From positions 28,151,501 to 28,215,500 of the forward strand of contig CM076152.1 in the NCBI GenBank assembly GCA_038025085.1: a stretch of DNA of 64,000 nt. The letters are read 5' to 3'. Positions 34,177-45,443 of this stretch are shown here, one piece after another. The stretch is from Tetragonia tetragonoides. Lineage: Eukaryota > Streptophyta > Magnoliopsida > Caryophyllales > Aizoaceae. Below the pieces are notes generated by a model that saw only the letters and a list, made by a program, of their open reading frames with translations, was not told the origin of the DNA and made no database searches. Made by a program: the position numbers and the translations under genes. How positions within the stretch are numbered: the stretch's first letter is position 1; each line of letters opens with the position of its first letter.

Positions 34177-36207
34177 ATGGTGAACATGGAAGAACTAGAG
34201 AAAATCGTGATCGGGCCGGATGCCCGGATCGACGCACTAGAGGCCCAGGTGCACGAGATGTCCTCCGCGAGCTTGCGGGAGGACCTTGACCATATCCATA
34301 GTCAACTACAGTCATTGTGGGATCAATGCACTACGATCTCGAGTGCCGTTGCTAACGGTGGTGGTGTGTCGGGGTCGAGAAGGGTGAAGCCCCCTTAGCC
34401 TCGGACATGCGATGGAGCTAGAGACTCCAAGGAAGTAGAAAATTTCGTCTTCGACCTAGAACAATACTTCCGAGTCAGTGGACTGGAAGACAACCATAAG
34501 GTCGACACCGCAGTGATGTACCTTGCGGACGATGCGAAGTTGTGGTGGCGTACGAAGTATGCCAAGATTGAGGTGAAAACTATGGTGATAAATAGATGGG
34601 AAGCCTTTAAGAAGGAACTCAAGGATCAGTTCTACCCGGAGAATACCGAATTCATCACTCAACGAAAGCTGAAGTCGATAAAGAACACCGGGTCCATCCG
34701 AGACTATGTGAAGCAGTACTCGGCGTGCATGCTCGAGATCAAAGACATGAAAGACAAAGATCGTTTGTTCAAGTTCATTGATGGGTTGAAAGACTGGGCA
34801 CAACAAGAGTTGACGCGACAAAAACTAGACACATTGTCCGCGGCCATGAGTGCGTCTGAATGACTCATGTACTACCAGACAGGGAAGGATCCCAACACGA
34901 AGAAAGGAACACCCCCACCTACTCCGGTAGTAAACCGAGTAGTGGGGACTGGCTCACTGACTGGTTTGAATAGCAGTGGGAACAACAGGTTCCGCAACGG
35001 GGGAAGTGACCCATGGAAGACATGGGCAGGTCCGGGCGCATCATTCAACCGTGACAACAGAATTGAATCTTCCTCCGTGAAGAGACTGATGGCTTGCTTC
35101 CTTTGTAAGGGGCCGCATCGGATGGCAGAGTGTCCTCACAAAGGGGACTTGAGCGCACTCCAGCAAAATCTCTCTAAGATGTCCGTGGAGTCCAACAGTG
35201 CCAATGAGAATGATACCTACACAAGCGACGACATCGAAGAGGAGGACGTGCCGCAAGTGGGAGCTGTTCGCATGTTGTGTGCTCTCGGAAAGGGAACCAC
35301 CCCATCAAAACCCAAATCAACTGAGCTTATGTACGTCGATCTAGCGATCAACGGGCGTAAGACACAGGCGATGGTGGACACAGGTGCAACCCACAACTTT
35401 GTGGCTGGATCCGAAGCCAAAAGATTGGGTTTGAAGATTGATCGTGAAGGAGGTAGTATAAAAGCTATGAACTCGGAAGCCAAACCATTCCACGGGATAT
35501 CTAACGGAGTGCCCGTAAGGATTGGGGAATGGAGTGGCCGACTGGACTTCACGGTAACGCCACTCGACGACTTCTGCCTTGTATTGGGGATGGACTTCCT
35601 TCGTGCTACGAAAGCGGCTCCCATGCCCCATCTGAGTTCGTTGTTGATAATGGGAGAAAGCCCTTGTCTCATTAAAGCATCGGGCCCGAATACGAAGACT
35701 GAGAGTCGGAAGGGACAGTTATTCTCAGCAATGCAGCTAGAGAAGGGGTTGAAGAGACAAGAAGTAACTTTCCTCGCGACCTTATCGGTCAAGGAAGAGT
35801 GCCAAGGGGAGACTACCCCGCCCATAGTGTTGGCCCTCCTCGAGGGGTATGGTGACCTTATGCTAAAGGATCTAACTCAAGTCCTTCCGCCTCCTAGGTC
35901 GGTGGACCACCAGATTGAGTTGATCCCGGGAGCGACCTTGCCGAAAAGAAACCCCTACCGTATGGCACCTTCTGAGTTGGCAAAATTGAGGAAGCAATTG
36001 GATGGGCTCTTAGAAGCTGGATTTATACGGCCGTCCAAGGCTCCCTATGGAGCCCGAGTGCTATTCCAGAAGAAACAAGATGGAAGTCTTTGGTTGTGTA
36101 TCGACTACCGGGCGCTGAGCAAGGTCACAGTGAGGAATCACTGCCCCATTTCGTTGGTTGCGGATTTGTTTGATCAGCTCGGGGGAGCTGTCTACTTCAG
36201 GAATTAA
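34177..36207 (+). pseudogene. Gypsy gag-protease-RT, first part, decayed
   Basis: The start is ATG 34177. One frame carries gag (a coiled-coil-like N-terminus, then FYPENTEF and the retrotransposon gag domain to about 34860), the knuckle CFLCKGPHRMAEC (about 35095-35133), the protease site MVDTGATHNFV (about 35370) and the RT start (LPKRNPYRMAPSEL; CIDYRALSKVTVRNHCPI). TAG at 34396-34398 and TGA at 34861-34863 interrupt it. A frameshift just before 36207 moves the remainder into another frame. It is a pseudogene. Confidence 0.92.
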
Positions 36208-37858
36208 ACTTGAGATCGGGATATCACCAAGTCCGGATTTCAGAGGGAGACGACCCGAAAACTAATTGTGTCACACGGTACGGGGCATCTCAGTGGCTAG
36301 TGATGCCATTCGGATTGACAAATGATCCCGCTACCTTCTGTACCCTGATGAACCATGTTTTCCACGGTTACTTGGACAATATCGTGGTGGTCTATTTGGA
36401 CGACATTGTGGGAAAAGGAAAAATCTGTATGGACCCGAAGAAGATCTGTGCCATCAGAGAATGGCAACCTCCAAGGAACACAACAGAGCTTCGTTCATTC
36501 CTTGGCCTTGCTAATTATTATCGGCGATTCATTGCAGGGTACCCGGGCATTGTCGCTCCGCTCACAGACTTACTCAAGACGAATCAAGTTTGGGAATGGT
36601 TTGAGGACCGTCAGGGAGCGTTCGAGAATTTGAAAGCAGTTGTGACAAGGGAACCGGTATTGGCTCTCCCAGATACCACCAAACCCTTCGAGGTCGAGAC
36701 AGAGGCTTCAGACTTCGCCCTCGGAGGGGTACTACTGCAAGAGGGACATCCGGTCGCCTAGAAGAGTAGGAAGTTGAATGGAGCCGAACGGCGGTACGCA
36801 GCTCAAGAGAAAGAGTTGTTGGCTATCGTTCATTGCTTAAGGGTGTGGAGACACTACTTGTTAGGGTCGAAGTTTCTTGTTCGCACAGACAACACGGCAG
36901 CAAGTCACTTTCTAACTCAACCAAAACTGACGGGTCGACAAGCTCGGTGGCAAGAACTGCTTGCAGAGTTTGATGTGGAGTTCATCTATCGACCTGGAGT
37001 CAGGAACAGAGTTGTGGATGCTCTCAGCCGGTGAGCGGAACTAGCTGCCCTCAAACTTGTGGGACATCTATCAACAAGCAACGTGACCACGACAGTCCGC
37101 GACCAAATCGAGGAGCACTTAGATCAGGATCCGATGGTGAAGACCGTCAAGGAGCTAGTCCAAGAGGGAAAGACTAGACAATTCTGGATCGAAGAGGGCC
37201 TTGTCTTCACTAAGGGCCACAAAATGTTTGTCCCGAGGGCCGGGGGCCTCTGGAAGAAGCTACTTAGTGAGTGTCACGACACCCTCTTGGCGGGACATCC
37301 GGGGTGGCAAAGAACGTTGAGTTTCTTGAAGCAGGGTTACTACTGGCCGCAGATGAAGGAAGACGTGATGAGTTATACTCAAACATGTCTCGTCTGCCAA
37401 CAAGACAAGGTAAATCGACAGAGGCCGGGTGGCTTGTTAGTTCCCCTCCAAGTCCCGACCCAGCCAATGGAGAGTGTGTCCATGGACTTCATCAACGGGC
37501 TGCCGAAGGTGAGGCCATTGTCGGCGATTATGGTGATTGTTGACAGGTTCTCGAAGTATGCAACGTTCATTCCCATGCCAAAGGCCGGCAGAGGGGAGGA
37601 GACATCAGTCCTCTTTTTCAGGCACATTGTCAAGTTTTGGGGATTGCCACGAAGCATAGTGAGTGATCGAGACCCCCGCTTCACCAGCATGTTTTGGGCT
37701 GAGTTGTTCAAGCTGCTTGGTTCGGATCTTAACATCTCTTCAGCCTACCACCCCCAAACAGATGGGAAGACTGAGAGATTTAACTGTCTCCTCGAAGAAT
37801 ATCTCCAGCACTTTGTGAGTGCCTACCAGAAAGAGTGGGTTAGGCTCTTGGATTAGCC
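36208..37858 (+). pseudogene. Gypsy RT-RNase H-integrase, second part, decayed
   Basis: The frame 36210-37856 continues with LRSGYHQVRI and the catalytic VYLDDI (about 36390-36410). It then jumps straight to MDPKKICAI, so the segment normally between these motifs (about 70 residues by family comparison) is missing. RNase H follows (EASDFALGGVL, RTDNTAASHF), with stops at 36759-36761 and 37032-37034. The integrase has the HHCC finger (HPGWQRTL..CLVCQQDK), FINGLPKV, VDRFSKYATF and YHPQTDGKTERFN. Confidence 0.92.
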
Positions 37859-38388
37859 CAACTTTGTTTCAATGCCCAGAAGAGCTCTTCTTCTAACACA
37901 AGCCCCTTCGAGCTTGTGACGGGACAACAACCACTGCCCTACCGCACACCCTAGACGAGCCATACAAAGGCCAGAGCAGAAAAGCCTATGAGTTCACACG
38001 AGAATGGAAGCAGAATACCGACATTGCTCGTGGGTACTTGGAGAAAGCTTCCAAACACATGAAGAAGTGGGCAGATCAGAAGAGGAGGCCACTTGAGTTC
38101 AATGTGGGAGATTTAGTTATGGTGAAGGTGAACCCGGAACACATGCGGTTTCTCAGAGGAAGGGACAAGCGTCTGTTCCGCATATATGAAGGCCCCATCC
38201 TCATCACAAAAAGGGTGGGAAGAGCTGCTTACAAAATAGAGCGTCCAGCTTGGATGAAAGTACACCCGGTCTTTCATGTGAGCTGCCTGAAGCCCTACTA
38301 TCCAGATCTAGCAGATCCTGCTCACAACAAGAACAAACGCGGCAACATCAGGACAAAGCCATCGCCAGCGACAACTTCTGCAGATTGA
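37859..38388 (+). pseudogene. Gypsy integrase C-terminal part
   Basis: Frameshifts occupy 37859-38010. The frame then opens at 38038-38388 with FNVGDLVMVKVNPEHMRFL and VHPVFHVSCLKPYYPD, the usual C-terminal integrase block of chromovirus-like gypsy elements. It ends at TGA 38388 after SPATTSAD with no chromodomain motifs between that block and the PPT. Confidence 0.88.
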
Positions 38389-38438
38389 GTCAGCCATAAC
38401 TGACCTTTTGTCATGTCGACGAGGGCGTCGACAACTCT

Positions 38439-38450
38439 AGTGGGGGAGAA
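38439..38450 (+). other. Polypurine tract of the nested gypsy element
   Basis: AGTGGGGGAGAA directly abuts the 3' LTR and would prime plus-strand DNA. Confidence 0.85.
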
Positions 38451-38959
38451 TGTTAGGTTCCACCTACACCACCTTGTATTTTAATGCTTTCCTTTACTTT
38501 TCTTGCATTGTAATATGTCTCTAACGCGCTTCCTGCGTGTTGACCCTTGGACATGTCTTTACGCTTTCTAGTTCCCTAGTAACATGTCTCTAAGGCACTT
38601 CCTGCGTCTTGACCCTTGGACATGTCTTTAAGCTTTCTTGTTCTTTACTTTTAGGAGTAGATGTCGAGTATGAAAGTTATGCACTCTTGATGTATACTCC
38701 TGTCAGAATGAATAAACCTTTTAAATGTCTTTATGGAGGAAGCAGTCCTCCATATCGATGTATTGATGTCAATGCTTGTTGTTGTTAAACTTTGTTGATT
38801 ACTTTCATCATCCAACCCCTTTCACTAACTCCGTCCCTCCCTCTCCCTCTCGTGTCCACGGACACCACATCGACGTTCCTTGTGTACGGCTGTCACTCTT
38901 GCCTCTAGGAGACAAGAGCGCGCCTCACGTTCCGCAACAGACAAAGGCGGACCATAACA
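38451..38959 (+). repeat. 3' LTR of the nested gypsy element
   Basis: It is 509 bp, the same length as the 5' LTR, with the same internal duplication and about 29 substitutions. Confidence 0.93.
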
Positions 38960-38964
38960 CAAAG

Positions 38965-39496
38965 GATACAGATGGCTTATGGGTGTGCAGGAGAAGCTGC
39001 CTGTGGCTAGACAGATATGGAATAGAACTACCACACCCAAGCATGCTTTTGTGTTGTGGTTAGCCTCTATGAATAGGTTCTCACCAAAGACAGGCTAGTG
39101 AGATTTTAGATTCAAGGGGTTGATCCTGTGTGCAGCTTATGCAGGGTGGAAAATGAGAGCTATGATCATCTCATGTGGCGATGTGAGTACACTCGGATTC
39201 TGTTTCAGAAAGCTTTTAACTGGCTGGGAATTGCTAATATACCAGAGAACTTGCACAGAATGCTCAGATGGATAGACAGAAAGCCATGGAGAAGGGCGAA
39301 GAAGCATGCAGTCAGTGATACCCTAGCTGCTGTGGTGTATCATGTATGGCTGGAAAGAAATAGGCGCATTTTCAAGAAGACAACAATCCCTAAGATGCAG
39401 ATTCTAGATATGATTAAGCTTAATGTTTGTACTAGAATTAAATTTGTTTTTTCTTCACCTAAATCTGTAATAGTGAGTAGATACATTATGTCTTGA
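38965..39496 (+). pseudogene. LINE K ORF2, 3' part (zf-RVT-like C-terminus)
   Basis: This is the continuation of K's ORF2 after the gypsy insertion. The open part at 39128-39496 has the Cys/His cluster CSLCRVENESYDHLMWRC and the conserved AVVYHVWLERNRRIF segment. The sequence upstream of it is frameshifted. TGA at 39494-39496. Confidence 0.88.
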
Positions 39497-39637
39497 GGTG
39501 CTTAGAGAGCCTATTAGCTTGTTGTCCTAGCTGGAAGCAAGTTAAGTAGGTTGTGTATGGTTGTTATGGTTTTGGTAATAAAACAATTAATTTGTTACCC
39601 AAAAAAAAAATAATAATAAAAAATAAAAAAAATAAAC
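39497..39637 (+). other. LINE K 3' UTR and A-rich tail
   Basis: The short 3' UTR has AATAAAACAATTAATTTG and an A-rich tail interspersed with TAATAATAA; the satellite resumes at CATTGG 39638. Confidence 0.8.
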
Positions 39638-40527
39638 CATTGGCATCGCGTCAAGCCGCCCTTACAAGCCTATTAGGGACCCAATAACTGACCCTAGGGG
39701 CCTCCCATGTCCCCTAGGGATCTCCCATGCGATATGGGGCAAAAATATTAACGTCGAAAAGTTTGCGTCCGGAGGCCCAAAACACATCCCCTAGAGCATT
39801 CCCGGGGGCCCAGTTTCTGTGTTCGCCCGAAATTTTTTCGGGGGCTCGATTATGGCCCTAGGGGACCCCCGGTGCCCTAGGAGGGTCACCTTCATCCCCA
39901 AACTCCGATATCACCCATGTCGCCCGTTTTCGGGCCTGAACATTGGCATCGCGTCAAACCGCCCTTACAAGCCTATCAGGGACCCAATAACCGACCCTAG
40001 GGGCCTCCCATGTCCCCTAGGAGTCTCCCATGCAATATGGGGCGAAAATATTAATGCCGAAAAGTTTGCGTCAGGAGGCCCAAAACACGTCCCCTAGAGC
40101 ATTCCCAGCGCCCGATTTCCATTTTCGCCTGAAATTTCTCCGGGGGCTCTATTATGGCCCTAGGGGACCCCCGGTGCCCCGGGAGGGTCCTACTTAACCC
40201 CGAACTCCGATATCACCCACGTCGCCCGTTTTCGCGCTTTAACATTGGCATCGCGTCAAACCGCCCTTACAAGCCTATCAGGGACTCAATATCCGACCCT
40301 ACGGGCCTCCCATGTCCCCAAGAGGTCTCCCGTGCGATATGGGGCGAAAATATTAACGTCGAAAGTTTGCGTCCGGTGGCCCAAGACACGACCCCTAGAG
40401 CATTCCCGAGGCCCGGTTTCTGTTTTCGCCTGAAATTTTTTCCAGGGCTCTATTATGGCCTTAGGGGGCCCCCGGTGCCCCAGGAGGGTCATACTTATCC
40501 CCAAACTCCAATATCGCCCATGTCGCC
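39638..40527 (+). repeat. Satellite block 7 (three units)
   Basis: Monomers start at 39638, 39941 and 40243 (303 and 302 bp, and a third of about 285 bp that lacks its end after CATGTCGCC). This is the longest uninterrupted stretch of the array in the window. Confidence 0.93.
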
Positions 40528-40641
40528 GGCTGGGCCCTCTCTATGATTTTGATCGCTCTTCTCTCTCAAAAAAAAAAAAAAAATGCTCTCTTCTCTCTCC
40601 TCTACACCGCTCGTTCGCCATTGACGCAGCTGTGAGTTTCA

Positions 40642-42039
40642 ATGGGGAAGAAAGACAAGGCCAAACGAGGGACAGAAAAGCACGATGACATTGGGGAAAA
40701 CTCAGCTCCACTGTGTCCTACAAAAACTGCGAATCATAGGCAAACTACAAGCACTAATCGAGACAACCTAGATCGGGTTGTGCGCAACCTTACCGATGAA
40801 TTGGAGGCACCGGAGGTCATGACTCCTGAAGTACAAACAGAAACAGTTCAACAAATGGAACTAGCAAGAGAGAAGATCAATACGTGGCTCTCGAAAATGA
40901 AGGAAAAGGCAAGAACACAATTCTCGTCTGAAGATGAGGATGAAGGCTCAGACCAAGCCAATCAGCAAGAAACTGCAATTGCAGGTAATACCTCAGCTTG
41001 GGAAAAATTTGATATCTCCAAATTGAAAAATGCGGGATTTAAATTGGATTTTATTGCGCCTACAATGCATGAGGGAAAACCTGTTGGGGAAATTAGTTTC
41101 ATGGATATTGAATCTGAAATTAATTACTAGAATCAAGCGGTTGTTTGCTATGTTATGGGGTCAAGACCACCAATTAATGTGTTAAGTAGATTTCTAAGAA
41201 GAATTTGGGCAAAACGGGGGATGAACAAAATTGCTATGATGAAAAATGGCTTGGTTTTGGTTCGTTTTGACTCCCTAAAGCAGAGGGATGCTATAATACA
41301 GGAGGGGGTCTATCACTTTGACAATAAACCCATGATAGTAAGGCCATGGTCTGAAAATGTGGATTATGCACAAGAGGAATTGACCTCGGTGCCTATTTGG
41401 GTAAAATTCCCTGGACTTAATGTGAAATACTGGAATGCAAAGGGATTGAGCAAGATTGCAAGTCTTGTAGGAAGGCCAATGATGGCAGATAGAAACACTG
41501 AGCTTAAAGTAGGGATTCAATATGCCAGAGTGATGATTGAAGTAGAAATTGGAGTTGAATACCCTAACAAGGTACACTATAAGAATGAGAAGGGCAATAT
41601 TGTGGAACAGGAAGTGGAATATGACTGGAAGCCTATTCTATGCAGCCATTGCAAACAATATGGGCATAGTGAAGCTGGATGCAGAAAGAAAGCTACTGCA
41701 GGTCCTGTGATCCCAACATTGCCTGTACAGAATCAACCAGCACAACAAGAAAACCCTAGGAAACAGCAGTGGCAGAATGCGGGGAGTAGGAGAGGAAGAA
41801 TGGGTAATGCAGGGAGAGGACTAAGAGCTGGAAGAGGCTATTACAGACAAATTTAGCAACAACAAAAGGACAATCCACAGACACAGAATCCTTTTGTAGT
41901 ACTGCAAAATGAAGGAGAAGCACAGGAAGGGCAACTGTCACAGATTGAAAATGCAGAACCAGACATACAGGAGGATCTGCACACAGGTATGGTACCATCA
42001 CATGGTAAGCCTCCTATCTTGACTGGTAGTCATGGATAG
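40642..42039 (+). pseudogene. LINE L ORF1, two nonsense codons
   Basis: The start is ATG 40642 (MGKKDKAKRGTEKH). One frame runs to TAG 42039 with stops at 41128-41130 (a Trp of NYWNQ) and 41854-41856 (a Gln). The DUF4283-like domain spans about 40990-41620, with knuckle CSHCKQYGHSEAGC (about 41641-41682) and an RG-rich tail. CACACAGGTATGG at about 41976-41988 is the donor-like sequence at which B's deletion begins. The end overlaps ORF2 in ATGGATAG. Confidence 0.9.
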
Positions 42040-44741
42040 GATCCTTATATGGAATGTAAGAGGCCTGAATGACCCAAATAAGCAGAGGGATGTTGCACTT
42101 TTCTGCAAAAAGAACAATTGTGGCTTGGTAGCTTTCCTAGAAACAAAAATTAGAGGAATTAATCTAGAAAAATGCAAAAATAGGTTCATGCCAGGGTGGG
42201 AATCCTACAGTAATCACAATGACCATAGGTTGGGAAGAATTTTGATAAGATGGTTGCCAGATATTTTTCATGTTGTTGTGATTTTCTCTTCTGTGCAAAT
42301 GATTATCTGTAAGGTAATTAATCTAGTGAGGAAAAAAGAATTTGTGGTGAGTTTTGTGTATGGGCAAAATGAAAAAGAAGACAGGAAACAATTATGGAAG
42401 GATCTTAGTGATTTTGCAATTAATTGTAATAATCCTTGGATTGTTGGTGGGGATTTTAACAATGTCATGCTACCTAGTAATAGACAAGGAGGGCAACCAG
42501 TTACTCATGCTGAAATACAAGATTTTAAAACCTGCATTGAAGGCTGTTTCCTCACTGAAATGGGATGGTCTGGGTGCCAGTACACATGGAATAATAGGCA
42601 TGAGGAGGGGGGGAGAGTATACTCAAAAATAGACTGGGTTTTTACCAACAGCCTCTGGTTGCAGGAGTTTGATCAGTGCACTCTACAGTTTCTTTCAGAG
42701 TGTGTATCTGACCACTCTCCTATTTGCTTAACTCTCCAAAAAGAAACCACAAAAAGAAACATCCCCTTCAAATTCTTTAACATGTGGAGCCTCCACTCTG
42801 AATTCCAAGCATTGGTGCAGCAAGCCTGGAATTGCAGAACACAGGGCACAAAAATGTTCAGAGTGTATCAGAAGCTGAAAAGAGTGAGAACTGTTCTGAA
42901 AAAACTAAATAGAGATGAATTTAGTGATATCTTAGCTCAAGCTGATATTGCTAGAACCAGGGAGCTTGGCAAGAGTGCTTCCTGACCTAGTCTCTGTGAA
43001 CCAGGGAGCTTTTGTGGCTCAGAGATCAATAGTACACAACATAACGATTTGCCAGGATCTTATCAAGCATTACAATAGGAAACAATCCTCTCCTAGATGC
43101 TTGATGAAGATTGACCTAAGGAAAGCCTATGACACAATTCATTGGAGTTTTGTCAAGGAAATGCTGCAAGGGTATGGTTTCCCTAGAAAATTCATTGGTT
43201 GGGTACTAGAGTGCATCCAAACTGCAAGTTTCAGCATCAACATGAATGGGGAGGCTCATGGTTTTTTTCATGCTAAACGTGGCATTAGGCAGGGAGATCC
43301 AATATCTCCACTAATCTTTGTGTTGGTAATGGAACATCTATCAAGAATCCTGAAAATAGCCTGTATGGATAAGAACTTCAGCTGGCATCCCATGTGCAAA
43401 GAACTTGCACTGAGTCACCTATGTTTTGCTGATGACTTGATGTGCTTTTGCAAAGCAGCACCTGAATCTGTGAGTATCATGATGAACAGCTTAAATTATT
43501 TTTCACAGGCTACTGGTTTGTTTGCAAATAAAGAGAAATCTAACATGTATATTGCTGGTGTAAGTGAACAAATGAAGAGTGAGCTGTTAGGCTTATCAGG
43601 GTTCAGGGAGGGTACACTACCCATGAAGTATCTGGGTGTTCCACTGTCTCCATCTAAATGGAGCAAAATTGACTGTGAATGCTTGGTGGATAAAATGACA
43701 AAAAAGCTTCAGATTTGGGCATCCAGAAATCTCTCGTATGCAGGAAGGGCTCAACTTATTAATTCTGTATTATTCTCTATACATGTATACTGGTCAAGCA
43801 TTTTTATAATGCCTGCTGGGGTACTTAAAAGTGTAGAGCAGAAATGCAGATCATTCCTGTGGGGTTCTACTGATCTGAAACAGAAGACAAGTTTGGTGGC
43901 ATGGGACATGGTATGCAGACCAAGGAAAAATGGTGGAATAAACATTAAAAATTGCAAATGGTTCAATATTGCTTTAAATGGGAAGCATATTTGGGATCTA
44001 GCCACAAAAAAAGACACACTGTGGGTTAAATGGATAAATGGGGTTTATTTGAAGGGAGTTAATTTCTGGAACTATGCTCCTGTATGGGGCGCCAGTTGGT
44101 ACTGGAAAAAGCTTAATAAAATCAAAAGCTATTTCCAGGACCAATATTCAGCTAGAGGAGTGTGGAAGGGCACTACTGATGGGCTCTATTCTGCTGCAAG
44201 TGGATACAGTGTACTGACAGGGGTCATGCCAAAATACAGGCATGCTAACCTGATTTGGGGGAAGACAACCATGCCTAGGCAAAGTTTTTGCCTGTGGTTG
44301 GCTCAATTGGGAAGACTGCTAACAAAGGATAGGATGCAGAAGATGGGTTTCCTGGATGGAGATGCCATGTGCAACCTGTGCAAAGTGAAGACAAAAAACC
44401 ATAACCACCTGTTCTTCAGGTGTAGTGTATCAGCAGGGATCCTGGATCAGCTAAGAGGATGGCTACAGATGTCAGCAAGAGCAAACTCTATCCAGGGCAT
44501 GCTCAACTGGATAAGCAGGCAAAAGAGCTCCAGATTCAGAAGGGAAGTCTATGCAGCAGGACTTGCAGCAACAGTGTACTGGATATGGAGATGCAGGAAC
44601 ATCCAATATTTTGAGGGAAGCAGAATGTCATTGGTGCAGATCTTGCAGCAGATTCAGCAGGTGGTTAGAATTAGAATACAGCAATGCAGCAGTAAGAGGA
44701 AAATCAACAGCAAGGACAGGAGATGGATAGAAAATGTGTAA
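42032..44741 (+). pseudogene. LINE L ORF2 with RT-fingers deletion
   Basis: ATG 42032 gives MDRILIWNVRGLNDPNKQ. The endonuclease is open with VGGDFNNVML, YTWNNRH, KIDWVFTN and VSDHSPICL. At about 42957-42960 the linker (DIARTR) is joined out of frame to LARVLPDLVSVNQGAFV, removing the rest of the linker and the RT fingers, including the KSPGPDGF motif. From 42948 the new frame is open for 597 codons through MKIDLRKAYDTIHW, LCFADDL and the zf-RVT-like end to TAA 44741. The RT is not functional. Confidence 0.92.
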
Positions 44742-45142
44742 TTTTTTTTTCTGAAATATGTGTCTGTATTTTGGTGTTACTGTAAAAGCATGCAGGAGGT
44801 TCAGCAGGAAAATCTGATTCAGATGTAAGCAGCTCAGCAGAAGGAGGAAGATGCAGAATCCAGCAGCTCAGCAAGGCTAGAGAACCTGTAATAGTTTAGA
44901 TTACTATGTGCTGTATTTTGCTGTAAATCAGGAATGTCTGTTTTTGTTTGTTTCAGACATGGGGAACCACTGGTTGTAGTGAGCTACTCCAGTACTATTT
45001 TGGGTTTTGTATGGTTGTAAAGGGATGTAGAAAAAAGGAACCCTACCTAGTAGGTGGCCTTGGATTTGCATTGCCTATGGGCTGTAATCATGTTACATTA
45101 CAGCTAGCAATAATACAATTTCTGACTTGCACCAAAAAAAAA
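44742..45142 (+). other. LINE L 3' UTR and poly(A)
   Basis: Short 3' UTR of about 400 bp with the GGGGAACCACTGGTTGTAGTG segment, the hairpin, TGACTTGCACC and a 9-nt poly(A). Confidence 0.78.
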
Positions 45143-45443
45143 CATTGGCTTCGCGTCAAACCGCCCTTACAAGCCTATCAAGGACCCAATAACCGACCCT
45201 AGGCACCTCCCATGTCCCCTAGGGATCTCTCGTGCGATATGGGGCGAAAATATTAATGTCGAAAAGTTTGCGTTCGGAGGCCCAAAACACATCCCCTAGA
45301 GCATTCCCGGGGCCCAATTTCTGTTTTCGCCCGAAACTTTTTCGGGGGCTCTATTATGGCCCTAGGGGACCCCCGGTGCCAAGGAGGGTCATACTTATCC
45401 CCGAACTCCGATATCACCCATGTCGCCCGTTTTCAGGTCTTAA
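45143..45443 (+). repeat. Satellite block 8 (one unit, 301 bp)
   Basis: The last satellite monomer in the window runs from CATTGGCTTCGCG to GTCTTAA. No satellite is seen to the right of it. Confidence 0.93.

Larger units (their letters stand above)
33604..38959 (+). mobile_element. Ty3/gypsy LTR retrotransposon nested in LINE K
   Basis: The two 509-bp LTRs (33604-34112 and 38451-38959) start TGTTAGG and end ACA. Flanking 5-bp repeats are CACAG (33599-33603) and CAAAG (38960-38964), a target duplication with one change. Internal order is PBS, gag, protease, RT, RNase H, integrase, PPT. By eye the LTRs differ at about 29 of 509 positions (near 6%), so it is not recent. The gag-pol layout resembles chromoviruses, but no chromodomain is visible. 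Confidence 0.95.
29348..39637 (+). mobile_element. LINE copy K, divergent subfamily, split by a gypsy element
   Basis: K has a leader (TTCTGTCTCTAAGCGATTTC), ORF1, ORF2 and an A-rich tail with TAATAATAAA (39600-39637). It is interrupted by the Ty3/gypsy element at 33604-38959. Its proteins and 3' end are clearly distinct from all other copies, yet it sits at the same CATTGGCATCGCG target (29335 and 39638). K has no CCTAC-loop-GTAGG hairpin that I can find. Confidence 0.92.
40528..45142 (+). mobile_element. LINE copy L, near full length with an internal deletion in ORF2
   Basis: The leader starts GGCTGGGCCCTCTCTATG, has CTCTTCTCTCTC, a run of 16 A (40569-40584) and ATGCTCTCTTCTCTCTCC. ORF1, a shortened ORF2, a 3' UTR with the hairpin (45042-45054) and poly(A) 45134-45142 follow. 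The 3' target is CATTGGCTTCGCG; the 5' side lacks a target copy because the satellite end is missing there. Confidence 0.92.

Noticed and set aside
33604..38959. Calling the gypsy element a chromovirus with chromodomain
   Set aside because: The integrase end resembles that group, but between 38388 and the PPT I see no chromodomain motif.
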